Shown here in pieces: positions 38,727 to 46,597 of a stretch of DNA of 64,000 nucleotides (positions within the stretch are counted from its first letter, which is position 1; every line of letters starts with the position of its first letter). The translations under genes were made by a program, and so were the position numbers. Below the pieces are notes generated by a model. It saw nothing but the letters and a program-made list of their open reading frames with translations, was not told the DNA's origin and did no database searches. The stretch spans positions 124,001-188,000 of the forward strand of contig NZ_APNH01000004.1 of NCBI RefSeq assembly GCF_040361275.1, given 5' to 3'. This DNA comes from Salinisphaera sp. T31B1. GTDB taxonomy: Bacteria; Pseudomonadota; Gammaproteobacteria; Nevskiales; Salinisphaeraceae.

Positions 38727-39329
38727 TTATAGATAGCGCGTCATCTGCTCGAGCCGGTCCTTGCCGAAGAACATCTCGTCGCCGACGAAGAAGGTGGGAA
38801 TGCCGAACACGCCGCGCTCGACCGCGGCCGCGGTGTTGTCGATCAGCCGTTGCTTGATCTCCGGCTGGCGCGTCGCATCGAGCAAGCCGGTCGCGTCGAG
38901 GTCGGCGGCGGCCAGTACGTCGGCGACAATCGCCGGATCGTCCATCTTCAGCTGATGTTCCCAGAGACCCGTCAGCACGGCCTCGGTATAAGGCTTGCCG
39001 ACGCCGGCCGCCTCGGCCGCGATCAACCCGCGCATGACCAGCAGGGTGTTGACCGGGAAATGCGGGTTGAAGCTGAATCGGTGGATGCCGTAGCGCTCGA
39101 TGAAACGCTGCATTTCCAGCCGTTGATAGGCGAGCTTGCCCTTGATCTGGGCAAAGGCGGTGACGGGCGACTGGTTGCCTGTTGCCTTGAAGATGCCGCC
39201 GAGCAAGCAGGGCGTGAGCCTGACTGATACCTCGTAGGAGCCGAGGACTTCGGGCAGGGCGCGATAGGCCAGATAGGCATTCGGACTGCCGAAATCGAAG
39301 ATGAATTCAACCCAGCGGCGATCGGACAC
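38727..39329 (-). CDS. 2-hydroxychromene-2-carboxylate isomerase-like (kappa GST/DsbA fold)
   Basis: A 200-residue DsbA-fold protein. The active-site Ser lies in FIFDFGSPNAYLAYRALPE, which replaces the CxxC of DsbA, as in kappa GSTs and HCCA isomerases. The late cis-Pro motif is GVFGIPTFFVGDEMFFGKDRLE. Family members use glutathione to isomerise naphthalene-pathway intermediates, but the group is broad. It follows the SDR by 27 bases and is likely co-transcribed with it. Confidence 0.85.
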   Translation of the reverse strand: MSDRRWVEFIFDFGSPNAYLAYRALPEVLGSYEVSVRLTPCLLGGIFKATGNQSPVTAFAQIKGKLAYQRLEMQRFIERYGIHRFSFNPHFPVNTLLVMRGLIAAEAAGVGKPYTEAVLTGLWEHQLKMDDPAIVADVLAAADLDATGLLDATRQPEIKQRLIDNTAAAVERGVFGIPTFFVGDEMFFGKDRLEQMTRYL

Positions 39330-39356
39330 GGGACTACTCCTTGAGATGGGTCGGGT

Positions 39357-40094
39357 TTACCAGGTTTCGGCCCAGGGCCGCAGATCCAGCTCGTGGGTCC
39401 AGGCGCTGCGCGGCTGTTGCCACAACCAGACATAGTTTTCGGCCAGATCGTCCGGCTTTAGGATGCGATCTTCGGCCAGTAGCCGTTCGAACTCCGGCTT
39501 GGTATCGCGTGCGAACGCGCCGTCGATAGAGCCGTCGACCACCACGTGACCGACATGAATGCCCTGGGGGCCGAGTTCACGCGCCATACTCTGGGCGAGC
39601 GCGCGCAGTGCGTGCTTGGCACCGGCGAACGCGGAGAAGCCGGCACCGCCGCGTAGGCTGGCCGTGGCGCCGGTGAAGATGATCGTGCCGCGGCCGCGCG
39701 GCGTCATGTGGCGGGCCGCTTCGCGGCCGTTGAGAAAGCCGGCCAGCGCGGCCATCTCCCAGACCTTGGTATAGACACGGGTCGTCGTCTCGGTCACGGC
39801 GAATTTCACATTCGCGCCGATATTGAACACGACGACTTCAAGCGCTCCGATCTCGTCTTCGATATGTCGGTAAAGCTCGATCACGTCGTCCTCGGATCGG
39901 GCATCGGTCGGGAAGGCATGGGCACGGCCGCCGGCGGCACGAATCTCGTCGACCAGTTCATTTAGCTCGTTTGCATGGCGTGGCCGTCGAGTGACACAGA
40001 CAGTCAGACCGCGGCGAGCAAAGGCGCGCGCAATGGAACTGCCGACGCCGATACCGGCCCCCACGACGAGACAGACGCGCTCGGGTTCATTCAC
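39357..40094 (-). CDS. Short-chain dehydrogenase with Phe in place of the catalytic Tyr
   Basis: A 245-residue SDR. The cofactor loop VVGAGIGVGSSIARAFARRG is at residues 10-29, NIGAN (91-95) replaces NNAG, and GTIIFTGATASLRGGAG carries Ser146. The YxxxK motif reads F156-A-G-A-K160, so the catalytic Tyr is Phe. I know of an SDR subgroup with this FAxAK pattern, so it may be a family trait rather than decay. Divergent HxlR regulator; the isomerase gene follows. Confidence 0.85.
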   Translation of the reverse strand: MNEPERVCLVVGAGIGVGSSIARAFARRGLTVCVTRRPRHANELNELVDEIRAAGGRAHAFPTDARSEDDVIELYRHIEDEIGALEVVVFNIGANVKFAVTETTTRVYTKVWEMAALAGFLNGREAARHMTPRGRGTIIFTGATASLRGGAGFSAFAGAKHALRALAQSMARELGPQGIHVGHVVVDGSIDGAFARDTKPEFERLLAEDRILKPDDLAENYVWLWQQPRSAWTHELDLRPWAETW

Positions 40095-40114
40095 GGCCTA
40101 CTCCGTTTAAAATC

Positions 40115-40150
40115 TGTACGGAGTATTCATCACGGGTACAATTCCGTCAA
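40115..40150. promoter_or_regulatory. Divergent promoter/operator between the SDR and HxlR genes
   Basis: On the minus strand, TTGACG (40150-40145) and AATACT (40127-40122) are 17 bases apart, a good sigma-70 promoter for the SDR-isomerase pair. TGTAC (40115-40119) and GTACA (40136-40140) form an inverted repeat with 21 bases between half-site centres. One half-site lies in the spacer and the other just downstream of the -10, as a repressor site would. ACGGA/TCCGT half-sites (40118-40122 and 40143-40147) add a second nested symmetry. Confidence 0.5.
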
Positions 40151-40167
40151 TAAGCCCACGATTCACG

Positions 40168-40659
40168 GTGCGCGCCTTGCGTTGGAACGAGCTGGAATAC
40201 GAAGCCTGTTCAGTGGCTCGGACGCTGTCCGTCATCGGCGACCGATGGACATTGATGCTGCTGCGCGAATGCTTCATGGGCGTGCGCCGTTTCGAGCATT
40301 TCCAGGCCCGGCTGGATATCTCGCGAACCATCGTGCGTGATCGGCTCACGCATCTGGTTGACCATGGGGTTCTGGAGCGCCGCGCTTACGAAACACGCCC
40401 ACCACGCCACGAATATCGCTTGACCGAGGCAGGGCGCGCACTGCATCCGATACTGGTCACGATCGCTCAGTGGGGGGACGCATACAGGGCCGACGATTCG
40501 GGCCCTCCGCTGGTACGCATGCATCGTCCCTGTGGCCACGCCCTGGATGCCCAGCTGGTATGCACAACCTGTCATACGCCGGTGCTGCCGCAGGACGTCT
40601 CGCTCCATCGAGGCCCGGGCGGGGGAAGCGTGCCGTTTGGGAACAGCGACAGCCGCTGA
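40168..40659 (+). CDS. HxlR-family regulator
   Basis: A 163-residue winged-helix regulator. The HxlR hallmark CSVARTLSVIGDRWTLMLLRECFMGVRRF covers residues 14-42, with the N-terminal Cys14 used as an electrophile or redox sensor in several relatives. The wing and DRLTHLVDHGVLERR follow. The C-terminal tail has CGH (122-124) and CTTC (132-135), which could bind a metal. It starts at GTG 40168. It diverges from the SDR and probably represses it. Confidence 0.9.
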   Translation: MRALRWNELEYEACSVARTLSVIGDRWTLMLLRECFMGVRRFEHFQARLDISRTIVRDRLTHLVDHGVLERRAYETRPPRHEYRLTEAGRALHPILVTIAQWGDAYRADDSGPPLVRMHRPCGHALDAQLVCTTCHTPVLPQDVSLHRGPGGGSVPFGNSDSR

Positions 40660-40808
40660 GTACGACACGACACGCCGGAACATCGATATCCGCCAGTTGG
40701 ATCCGAGGTCGAATCAGGCGCGGATCGGGGGGTGTCGATACCACGGAGTGGCGGCTAGGCTCATTCCGATGGCCGGCGATATCGTGTTGTAGATACGGCC
40801 GGGGGAAT

Positions 40809-40846
40809 GGTGGTGCCATGAAGGCGTCCGCCCGTATGGCACCACC
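40809..40846. repeat. Long hairpin, 11-bp stem and 16-base loop (first of two)
   Basis: GGTGGTGCCAT (40809-40819) pairs perfectly with ATGGCACCACC (40836-40846). The loop contains a further short GGCG/CGCC-like pairing. It lies in the 280-base gap between convergent hxlR-type and acetylpolyamine amidohydrolase genes, with no T run on either side. Confidence 0.5.
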
Positions 40847-40895
40847 TCGACCCGATGCATGTGCGCCTGTTGGCAAAGCCTGGGCCGGGCCTGTC

Positions 40896-40933
40896 GCAGC
40901 GGCCGGCCGTCGTTTCACCCGTCCGGCCGCTGC
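40896..40933. terminator. Long hairpin, 11-bp stem and 16-base loop (second of two)
   Basis: GCAGCGGCCGG (40896-40906) pairs perfectly with CCGGCCGCTGC (40923-40933). It begins seven bases beyond the stop codon of the amidohydrolase gene, a terminator position, but lacks a T run. Stem and loop lengths match the hairpin at 40809. Confidence 0.5.
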
Positions 40934-40939
40934 CTGCGT

Positions 40940-41959
40940 TCAGGCTCCGAGCAGGCCGGTGAAAAACTGCGTGGCGTTGGTTTCAAGGCTGTCGATATCG
41001 TAGCCGCCTTCCTGGATCACGCAGACCGGCAGGCCGAGTGCATCCATGGCCTGGCCGAGTCGGGCGAAACCTTCGCTGCTGACCGCCACCTTGGCCTGCG
41101 GGTCGTCCTTGTAGATATCGAATCCGAGGGTCAGCACGAGCACATCGGCATCGAAGAGTCGTATGGCGGCAATCGCCTCGTCGAGTTTCTCGAAGAACGT
41201 CTGTTCGGGCGAACCATGGGGCATGGGCAGGTTGATGTTGTAGCCGTAGCCCACGCCTTCGCCCCGTTCGTCGGCATGGCCGGTGACGACGGGGTAGAAG
41301 TTGGTCGGATCACCATGAATCGAGATATACAGTACGTCATCGCGCTCGTAGAAGATCTCCTGGATCCCCTGACCGTGATGCATGTCGGGATCCAGAATCG
41401 CGACCCGCTCGAATTTGCCGCGTAGCGCTTGTGCAGCGATTGCAGCGTTGTTGAGATAGCAGAAGCCGCCGGCGCCGTCGCGCCGTGCGTGATGGCCCGG
41501 CGGACGGCACAACCCATAGGCGAACCGTTCGCCGGACAGAATATCGTCGGCAGCACTCAGCCCGACCTGTGCGGACTGGTAAGCGGCCGCCCAGGTCTTT
41601 TCGCCGATCGGGCAACTGCCGTCGGCCTGGTAGCGTGCCGATTCAGCGAGAATGCCCTTGAGCGGATTGGGCGAGCGCACGAAGATGTTCGACATCACCT
41701 CGTTGCCCCAGTCGTCGGGAATCGCCATCCATCGACGATGTGCGGATTCCAAAAAGCGGAGATAACCGAGGTCATGGACCGCGGAGATCGGTGCCATGCC
41801 GTGATCCCGCGGTTGAGAAAGCTCGACGCCGAGACCTTTCAGAGCCGCGATCAGTGGCGGCGTGCGGGCCGGAATCTCCTGCGGCGCGCGCATCTGACCG
41901 CGGGTCAGATAGCTCTGGGGCACATGGTCGTTCTGGCGTTCGTCGAAATAGGCTTTCAC
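40940..41959 (-). CDS. aphA: Acetylpolyamine amidohydrolase (histone deacetylase fold)
   Basis: A 339-residue zinc deacetylase of the acetylpolyamine amidohydrolase/HDAC superfamily. Catalytic His pair in CRPPGHHARRDGAGGFCYLNNAAIA, zinc ligands in LDPDMHHGQGIQEIFY and in TLGFDIYKDDP, and the transition-state Tyr in IQEGGYDIDS. HDDs with YFDERQ openings remove acetyl groups from acetylputrescine or acetylspermidine. I chose GTG at 41959 (VKAYFDERQ); the frame stays open to 42145, but that part is low-complexity Arg/Pro. Confidence 0.85.
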   Translation of the reverse strand: MKAYFDERQNDHVPQSYLTRGQMRAPQEIPARTPPLIAALKGLGVELSQPRDHGMAPISAVHDLGYLRFLESAHRRWMAIPDDWGNEVMSNIFVRSPNPLKGILAESARYQADGSCPIGEKTWAAAYQSAQVGLSAADDILSGERFAYGLCRPPGHHARRDGAGGFCYLNNAAIAAQALRGKFERVAILDPDMHHGQGIQEIFYERDDVLYISIHGDPTNFYPVVTGHADERGEGVGYGYNINLPMPHGSPEQTFFEKLDEAIAAIRLFDADVLVLTLGFDIYKDDPQAKVAVSSEGFARLGQAMDALGLPVCVIQEGGYDIDSLETNATQFFTGLLGA

Positions 41960-42418
41960 TGCGCGTATCCGTGGTTGAGTGGGCAAGATCGTACGGCCGT
42001 CGGCCGTCGTGATTAGACTGGCAACATACGCCGCCCGCGCTTTGTACTGCAATGGTCGTACCGGCGGTACCGGCCGCTGCGGCTCGCTGGCCGTCGCGGT
42101 CCGGCGTCGATCGGGCGGGGCCGACGGTGTCCACCGGCGGTGCACGCGTGTACGGCCATCATCTGTTCGGCGGCGATAGCGACGACGAAAGCCGCACCAC
42201 GAACCCGAACCGTCGATAGGCCTGTCTCGGCCTTCGTCCGGTAGCGGCAGGACGTAGTGCGGGCCCGAGAGCCATCTGGCGGACCGTTCGTGTTCACAGT
42301 CGAGCCAGACGGTGGGAACGGCCGGGCCGCCGTAGCGTCGTATGCGGGCGATACTTGGCGTACACGAAAAAGGCGGCCCGAAGGCCGCCTCGATCGATCC
42401 GGGTTCGAAGCCGTCGAA
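41960..42418. other. Intergenic region between gabD-like and aphA genes
   Basis: About 460 bases hold the gabD terminator (42367-42390) and, presumably, the aphA promoter. The remaining sequence carries only Arg/Ala/Pro-rich chance frames on both strands, including the open N-terminal extension of aphA. I see no other gene or RNA. Confidence 0.5.
42367..42390 (-). terminator. Intrinsic terminator of the succinate-semialdehyde dehydrogenase gene
   Basis: AGGCGGCC (42371-42378) and GGCCGCCT (42383-42390) form a perfect eight-base stem with a CGAA tetraloop. On the minus strand it is followed by a T run (A run at 42367-42371 on the plus strand). It lies 28 bases after the gabD stop, so aphA needs its own promoter. 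Confidence 0.85.
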
Positions 42419-43873
42419 TCAGCTGCCGTCGGGCACGGTTTGCAGTTCGACGTACTCCAGCAGGCCGTCGTGGCCGCCTTCGCGGCCGATACCCGAATGC
42501 AGCATGCCGCCGAAGGGCGCATGGGCTGCCGGGCCGGTGGCCGTGTTGTACCCGCAATGGCCAAAGTGCAGCTGGGCGATGATCTTGTGCGCCCGCTTGG
42601 CATCCTTGCCGAAGACATAGGAGGCCAGGCCGAACTCGGTGTCGTTGCCCTGTTGGACCGCCTGTTCGTCGGTGTCGAACGCGATCATGGGAATCAGCGG
42701 GCCGAAGGTCTCTTCCTGGCAGCACAGCATGTCGTGGGTGACGTCGGTGATGACGGTCGGCGGATAGAACAGGTTCTTGTCGGAATCCAGCTCGTCCGGG
42801 TGCTTGCCGGCCACCAGTGTCGCGCCCTTGGACAGCGCATCCTTGACGTGATCGTGGACCTTGTCGAAGCCGGCGGCGTTGACCAGCGGGCCGATATCGA
42901 CGTCCTCGTCCATGCCGTCGCCGACCTTGAGCGCCTTCACCTTCTCGACGACCTTGTCGGTGAATTCCTTGTACACATTGGAGTGCACGAAGATCCGGTT
43001 GGCACAGACACAGGTCTGGCCGCAACCGCGGAACTTGTTGGCGATCAGGTTATCGGCGGCCGAATCCAGGTCGGCGTCATCGAGCACGATGAAGGGCGCG
43101 TTGCCCCCCAGTTCCAGGCCGAGTTTCTTGACGTGTTGCCGGGACTGCTCGATCAGCAGCTGGCCGACGCCGGTGGAGCCGGTGAACGAGATCATGGGTA
43201 CGTCGGGCGAGCTCATCAGTTCGCCGCCGATCTCCTTCGAGCTGCCCATTACCAGGTTGATCACGCCCTTGGGCAGATCGAGCCGGTCGTGCATGATCTG
43301 GAACATCGCGATCATGGTCAGCGGCGTTTCGGTAGCGGGCTTGATCACGACCGGACAGCCGGCGGCGATTGCCGGCGCAATCTTCTTGGCGATCATGCCG
43401 ATCGGAAAATTCCACGGGGTGATCAGGCCGGCCACGCCGATCGCGCGTTTGTAGACGGTCCACGTGCAGTCCTTGACCTTGTCGGCCAGCTCCTCGGGTG
43501 CCAGGCCGTCTTCCATGCTCTTGGCGAAATAATCGAAGAAGCTCGCCGCATACTCGACTTCGCCCTGGGCTTCTTTCCACGGCTTGCCATGCTCGAGGCA
43601 CAGAATCCGGCCGATCTCTTCCTTTTCGGCGATCAGCGCATCGCGGGTGTCTTCGAGCCATTCGCGACGCGTGGCGACATCGGGCATCGAGGGCAGCGCC
43701 GCCTTGGCGGCAGCGATTGCGCGTGCGGTTTCGTCGGCCGCCATGTAGGGGATCTCGGCCAGGGTCTTGCCGTTGGCCGGGTTGAGCACCTCGACCGTCC
43801 GTCCGGAGTCCGCGTCGACCCACTGGCCGTCGATATAGCCGGAAATATTCTTGAGTAGATACGATTCGATCAT
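42419..43873 (-). CDS. gabD: Succinate-semialdehyde dehydrogenase (NAD(P)+), GabD
   Basis: A 484-residue ALDH that oxidises succinate semialdehyde to succinate, the last step of GABA and putrescine use. Glu254 (LGLELGGNAP) and catalytic Cys288 (GCGQTCVCANR) match E. coli GabD numbering. The second Cys two residues on is the redox-switch Cys of GabD enzymes. ATG at 43873; the upstream in-frame extension lacks homology. It is monocistronic, with its own terminator. Confidence 0.93.
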   Translation of the reverse strand: MIESYLLKNISGYIDGQWVDADSGRTVEVLNPANGKTLAEIPYMAADETARAIAAAKAALPSMPDVATRREWLEDTRDALIAEKEEIGRILCLEHGKPWKEAQGEVEYAASFFDYFAKSMEDGLAPEELADKVKDCTWTVYKRAIGVAGLITPWNFPIGMIAKKIAPAIAAGCPVVIKPATETPLTMIAMFQIMHDRLDLPKGVINLVMGSSKEIGGELMSSPDVPMISFTGSTGVGQLLIEQSRQHVKKLGLELGGNAPFIVLDDADLDSAADNLIANKFRGCGQTCVCANRIFVHSNVYKEFTDKVVEKVKALKVGDGMDEDVDIGPLVNAAGFDKVHDHVKDALSKGATLVAGKHPDELDSDKNLFYPPTVITDVTHDMLCCQEETFGPLIPMIAFDTDEQAVQQGNDTEFGLASYVFGKDAKRAHKIIAQLHFGHCGYNTATGPAAHAPFGGMLHSGIGREGGHDGLLEYVELQTVPDGS

Positions 43874-44013
43874 GTTGTCCTCGGTCCTGTCGGTTCGGCG
43901 AAATCCGGGGGCACGACCGGTCACGCACAGCGCCGGCGGTCGGTCAGTGCCGTCTGTCTATCAGTTATCAGGGCGCCGGCATGTTTTTAAACCCTGATCG
44001 GCGCGCGTGCGCG

Positions 44014-45027
44014 TCATTGCCCGCCCGGTGCGTAGCCATGACGCTTGCTGACTTCGTTGAACAGCGGCTCGCCGGACTGCCAGCGGCGCAGGTTGTCCAG
44101 AAACTGGTCGATCAGCGCGTCTCGCCAGCCGATGAAGTCGCCGGCCATGTGTGCCGACATCAGTACGTTGTCCATGTCCCAGAGCGGATGGTCGCCGGGC
44201 AACGGTTCGCTCTCGAACACGTCGAGAGCCGCGCCGGCGATCTGGCCCGTCTCTAACGCGGTGACCAGGTCGTCTGTGACCACGATCGGCCCGCGGCCGA
44301 TATTGATGAAACGCGCATGCTCGGGCATGGCCTCGAACCGACCCGCGTCGAACCAGCCTTCGGTGGCGTCGGTCAACGGCGCAGCGACCACCACGTAGTC
44401 GGCACGGGCCAGATGTTCGTCGAGCGTGTCGGCCGCGTATACCGCGTCGAAGACGTCATCTGCAGGACGTTCGCGCCGCGCGATACCGGCGACGCCCATG
44501 CCGGCAGCACGACACAGCGCGCCGATCTCGCGGCCGATCGAACCGGCGCCGACCACCAGCACCCGTTTGCCTTCGATGGTCTCGGTATCGCGATGAACCC
44601 AGCGGTGGGCGTGCTGATAGCGAATGTTGTTGCGTGTGTCCTTGGCGAATACGAGGATCGCGCCCAGTACGTATTCGGCGATCGAACGATCGAAGATGCC
44701 CTGGGCGTTGGTCACCGGAATACTGGAGTCGACCAGCGCGTCGAACATCAACTGGTCGACGCCTGCGCTGGCCGCGTGCACCCACTCGAGCGAATCGGCG
44801 GCATCCCAGGCGGCCTCCAGCGACTCGGTGCGGAAATCGGTCACCAACAGGATACGGCTGCCCGGCAGGGCCGCGCGCAGACTGGCCTCGTCGCAGGCGA
44901 TGCGCAGATCGGCGATGTCGTGCAGCCGGGCCAGGCTTTCGGGCCCTTCGGCACTGTCGCTGAGCACGGTGATGCGAACGGGCGGGTCGGCGGGCTCGGG
45001 GCCGCGGGGCGTGCGGTAATCGCTCAT
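44014..45027 (-). CDS. D-2-hydroxyacid dehydrogenase, second copy
   Basis: A 337-residue D-isomer 2-hydroxyacid dehydrogenase. GxGxxG motif VLVVGAGSIGREIGALC, substrate Arg in INIGRGPIVVTDDL, catalytic-site Glu in ALDVFESEPLPGDHPLW, and His in MSAHMAG. It shares the SAGVDQ and domain order with the GhrA-like gene at 13469 but is more distant. ATG at 45027. Divergent from the aminotransferase, so a keto acid made there could be its substrate. Confidence 0.85.
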   Translation of the reverse strand: MSDYRTPRGPEPADPPVRITVLSDSAEGPESLARLHDIADLRIACDEASLRAALPGSRILLVTDFRTESLEAAWDAADSLEWVHAASAGVDQLMFDALVDSSIPVTNAQGIFDRSIAEYVLGAILVFAKDTRNNIRYQHAHRWVHRDTETIEGKRVLVVGAGSIGREIGALCRAAGMGVAGIARRERPADDVFDAVYAADTLDEHLARADYVVVAAPLTDATEGWFDAGRFEAMPEHARFINIGRGPIVVTDDLVTALETGQIAGAALDVFESEPLPGDHPLWDMDNVLMSAHMAGDFIGWRDALIDQFLDNLRRWQSGEPLFNEVSKRHGYAPGGQ

Positions 45028-45223
45028 GAATACAGTGGGCAGCCCGATTGGAGCAGCGTGCGGACGGTGGCCATGGCGCACGGTACCCAGAGGCCTTGAG
45101 CTGCGTCAACACAAACCCGTGCAGGCTTGGCGGAATCTTGTCTTGACCGGGCTCCTACGACCTGCATACGCTCGCGATATCGGTGGCTGGGGCGCTACCG
45201 AATTTTTCCAACAAGAGGTGGGC

Positions 45224-46465
45224 ATGGCTGCGAATCTGGAAACGAGCAACAAGGTGCTGGCGGCCGATCCGGGCGAGCGCTATGTGCGCAGCCGCATGGT
45301 CTGGAACCCGGCGATGCACGCGATTCCGGTCTCTGGCATCCGGCGCATGGTCAATCGGGCCGCCGAACTCGACGACGTCGTGCATCTGTCGATCGGCCAG
45401 CCGGACTTCGCCACCCCGAGGCATATCATCGACGCCCATATCCACGCGCTGGAAGCCGGTCAGACAGGCTATACCATGGACGCCGGTCTGCCGGAGCTGC
45501 TGACCGCGCTCAAGGATTACTACAACAACAAGTATCGCAGCACGCTCTCGGAAGACAACTTCCTGGTTACCACGGGGGCCACCGAAGGCATTTACCTGAT
45601 GCTCACGGCGATGGCCGCGCCGGGCCGCGAGTTCATCATCGCCGACCCGACGTTCCTGTTGTACGCGCCGCTGATCCGGATGAACGGCGGACAGGTACGC
45701 ACCGTCCCGACCAAGGCCAGCGAAGGCCATCAGATCGATCCCGAACGCATCATCAAGATGATCGGGCCGAACACCCATGCCATTGTGCTCAATTCGCCGT
45801 CGAACCCGACCGGTACGGTCTATCCGCGCGAGACGATCGAATGGCTGTGCCAGGAAGCGGCCTATCGCGGCGTCGAGATCCTTTCCGACGAGGTCTACGA
45901 CAACCTCATACTCGACGATATCGACTACCCGAGCGTGTTGTCTTGCGCAACCGATCTCGACGGCGTGTCGGTGGTCTCGAGTTTTTCCAAGACCTATGCC
46001 ATGCCCGGGCTGCGTGTCGGCTGGATCGTGGCCGATCAGAACACCATCCGTACGCTGCGCCGCTATCACATGTTCACGACCACGGTCGCCAGTACGCCGG
46101 CCCAGTGGGCGGGCGTCGCCGCACTGCTGGGCGACCAGAGCTGTATCACCGAAATGGTTACCGAGTACTCGCGTCGCCGCGATCGGGTAGTCGATCTGGT
46201 CGCCGATACGCCCGGCCTGACCGGTTACTGGCCACAGGGCGCGTTCTATATCGCGCCGTCGCTGCCCAACGGAGTGGATGCCAGTAATCTGTGCATGCGC
46301 ATGCTCGAGGAAACCGGCGTCTGCGTGATTCCGGGCGACGCCTTCGGCGAGGATTCCAACAATCTGATGCGGATCAGCTATTCGACGTCCATGGAAAAGA
46401 TCGAGGAAGCCTTCGAACGCATGCAGCCCTGGATGGCGCGCCAGCCGGAATTCCGCGGCTATTAG
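45224..46465 (+). CDS. Class I/II aminotransferase (aspartate/aromatic type)
   Basis: A 413-residue fold-type I PLP enzyme. The PLP Lys256 is in SSFSKTYAMPGLRVGW (251-266). Cofactor contacts are Asn194 in SPSNPTG and Asp222 in LSDEVYDN. LSIGQPDFATP near residue 55 is typical of the aspartate aminotransferase Ic group. AAGAGGTG precedes the ATG at 45224; the frame opens further upstream to 45026 but without homology. Donor and acceptor unknown. Confidence 0.88.
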   Translation: MAANLETSNKVLAADPGERYVRSRMVWNPAMHAIPVSGIRRMVNRAAELDDVVHLSIGQPDFATPRHIIDAHIHALEAGQTGYTMDAGLPELLTALKDYYNNKYRSTLSEDNFLVTTGATEGIYLMLTAMAAPGREFIIADPTFLLYAPLIRMNGGQVRTVPTKASEGHQIDPERIIKMIGPNTHAIVLNSPSNPTGTVYPRETIEWLCQEAAYRGVEILSDEVYDNLILDDIDYPSVLSCATDLDGVSVVSSFSKTYAMPGLRVGWIVADQNTIRTLRRYHMFTTTVASTPAQWAGVAALLGDQSCITEMVTEYSRRRDRVVDLVADTPGLTGYWPQGAFYIAPSLPNGVDASNLCMRMLEETGVCVIPGDAFGEDSNNLMRISYSTSMEKIEEAFERMQPWMARQPEFRGY

Positions 46466-46518
46466 TACAGTGCCCCGGTGAACGCCGCGGGGCCGGCGCT
46501 CGCCGTATCGGCGGCAAG

Positions 46519-46552
46519 AAAAGGGCCGGCGTCATCGACGCCGGCCCTTTTT
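46519..46552. terminator. Bidirectional intrinsic terminator
   Basis: A perfect 15-base-pair stem (46519-46533 with 46537-46551) closed by a three-base ATC loop, with an A run on the left and T run on the right. It lies between the convergent aminotransferase (+) and TRAP (-) genes and can stop both. Confidence 0.93.
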
Positions 46553-46597
46553 CATTCCCTGAGGTCCGCCTCGCGAACGCGCCGCTCGTCGAGCCGA

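Noticed and set aside
41960-42145. Longer N-terminus for the acetylpolyamine amidohydrolase
   Set aside because: The extra residues are low-complexity Arg/Pro/Ala, and family members start at the (V/M)KAYFDERQ-like segment.
42257-43858. A 533-codon open frame antisense to gabD
   Set aside because: gabD has all catalytic residues. The antisense translation has no recognisable domain and runs through the gabD terminator.
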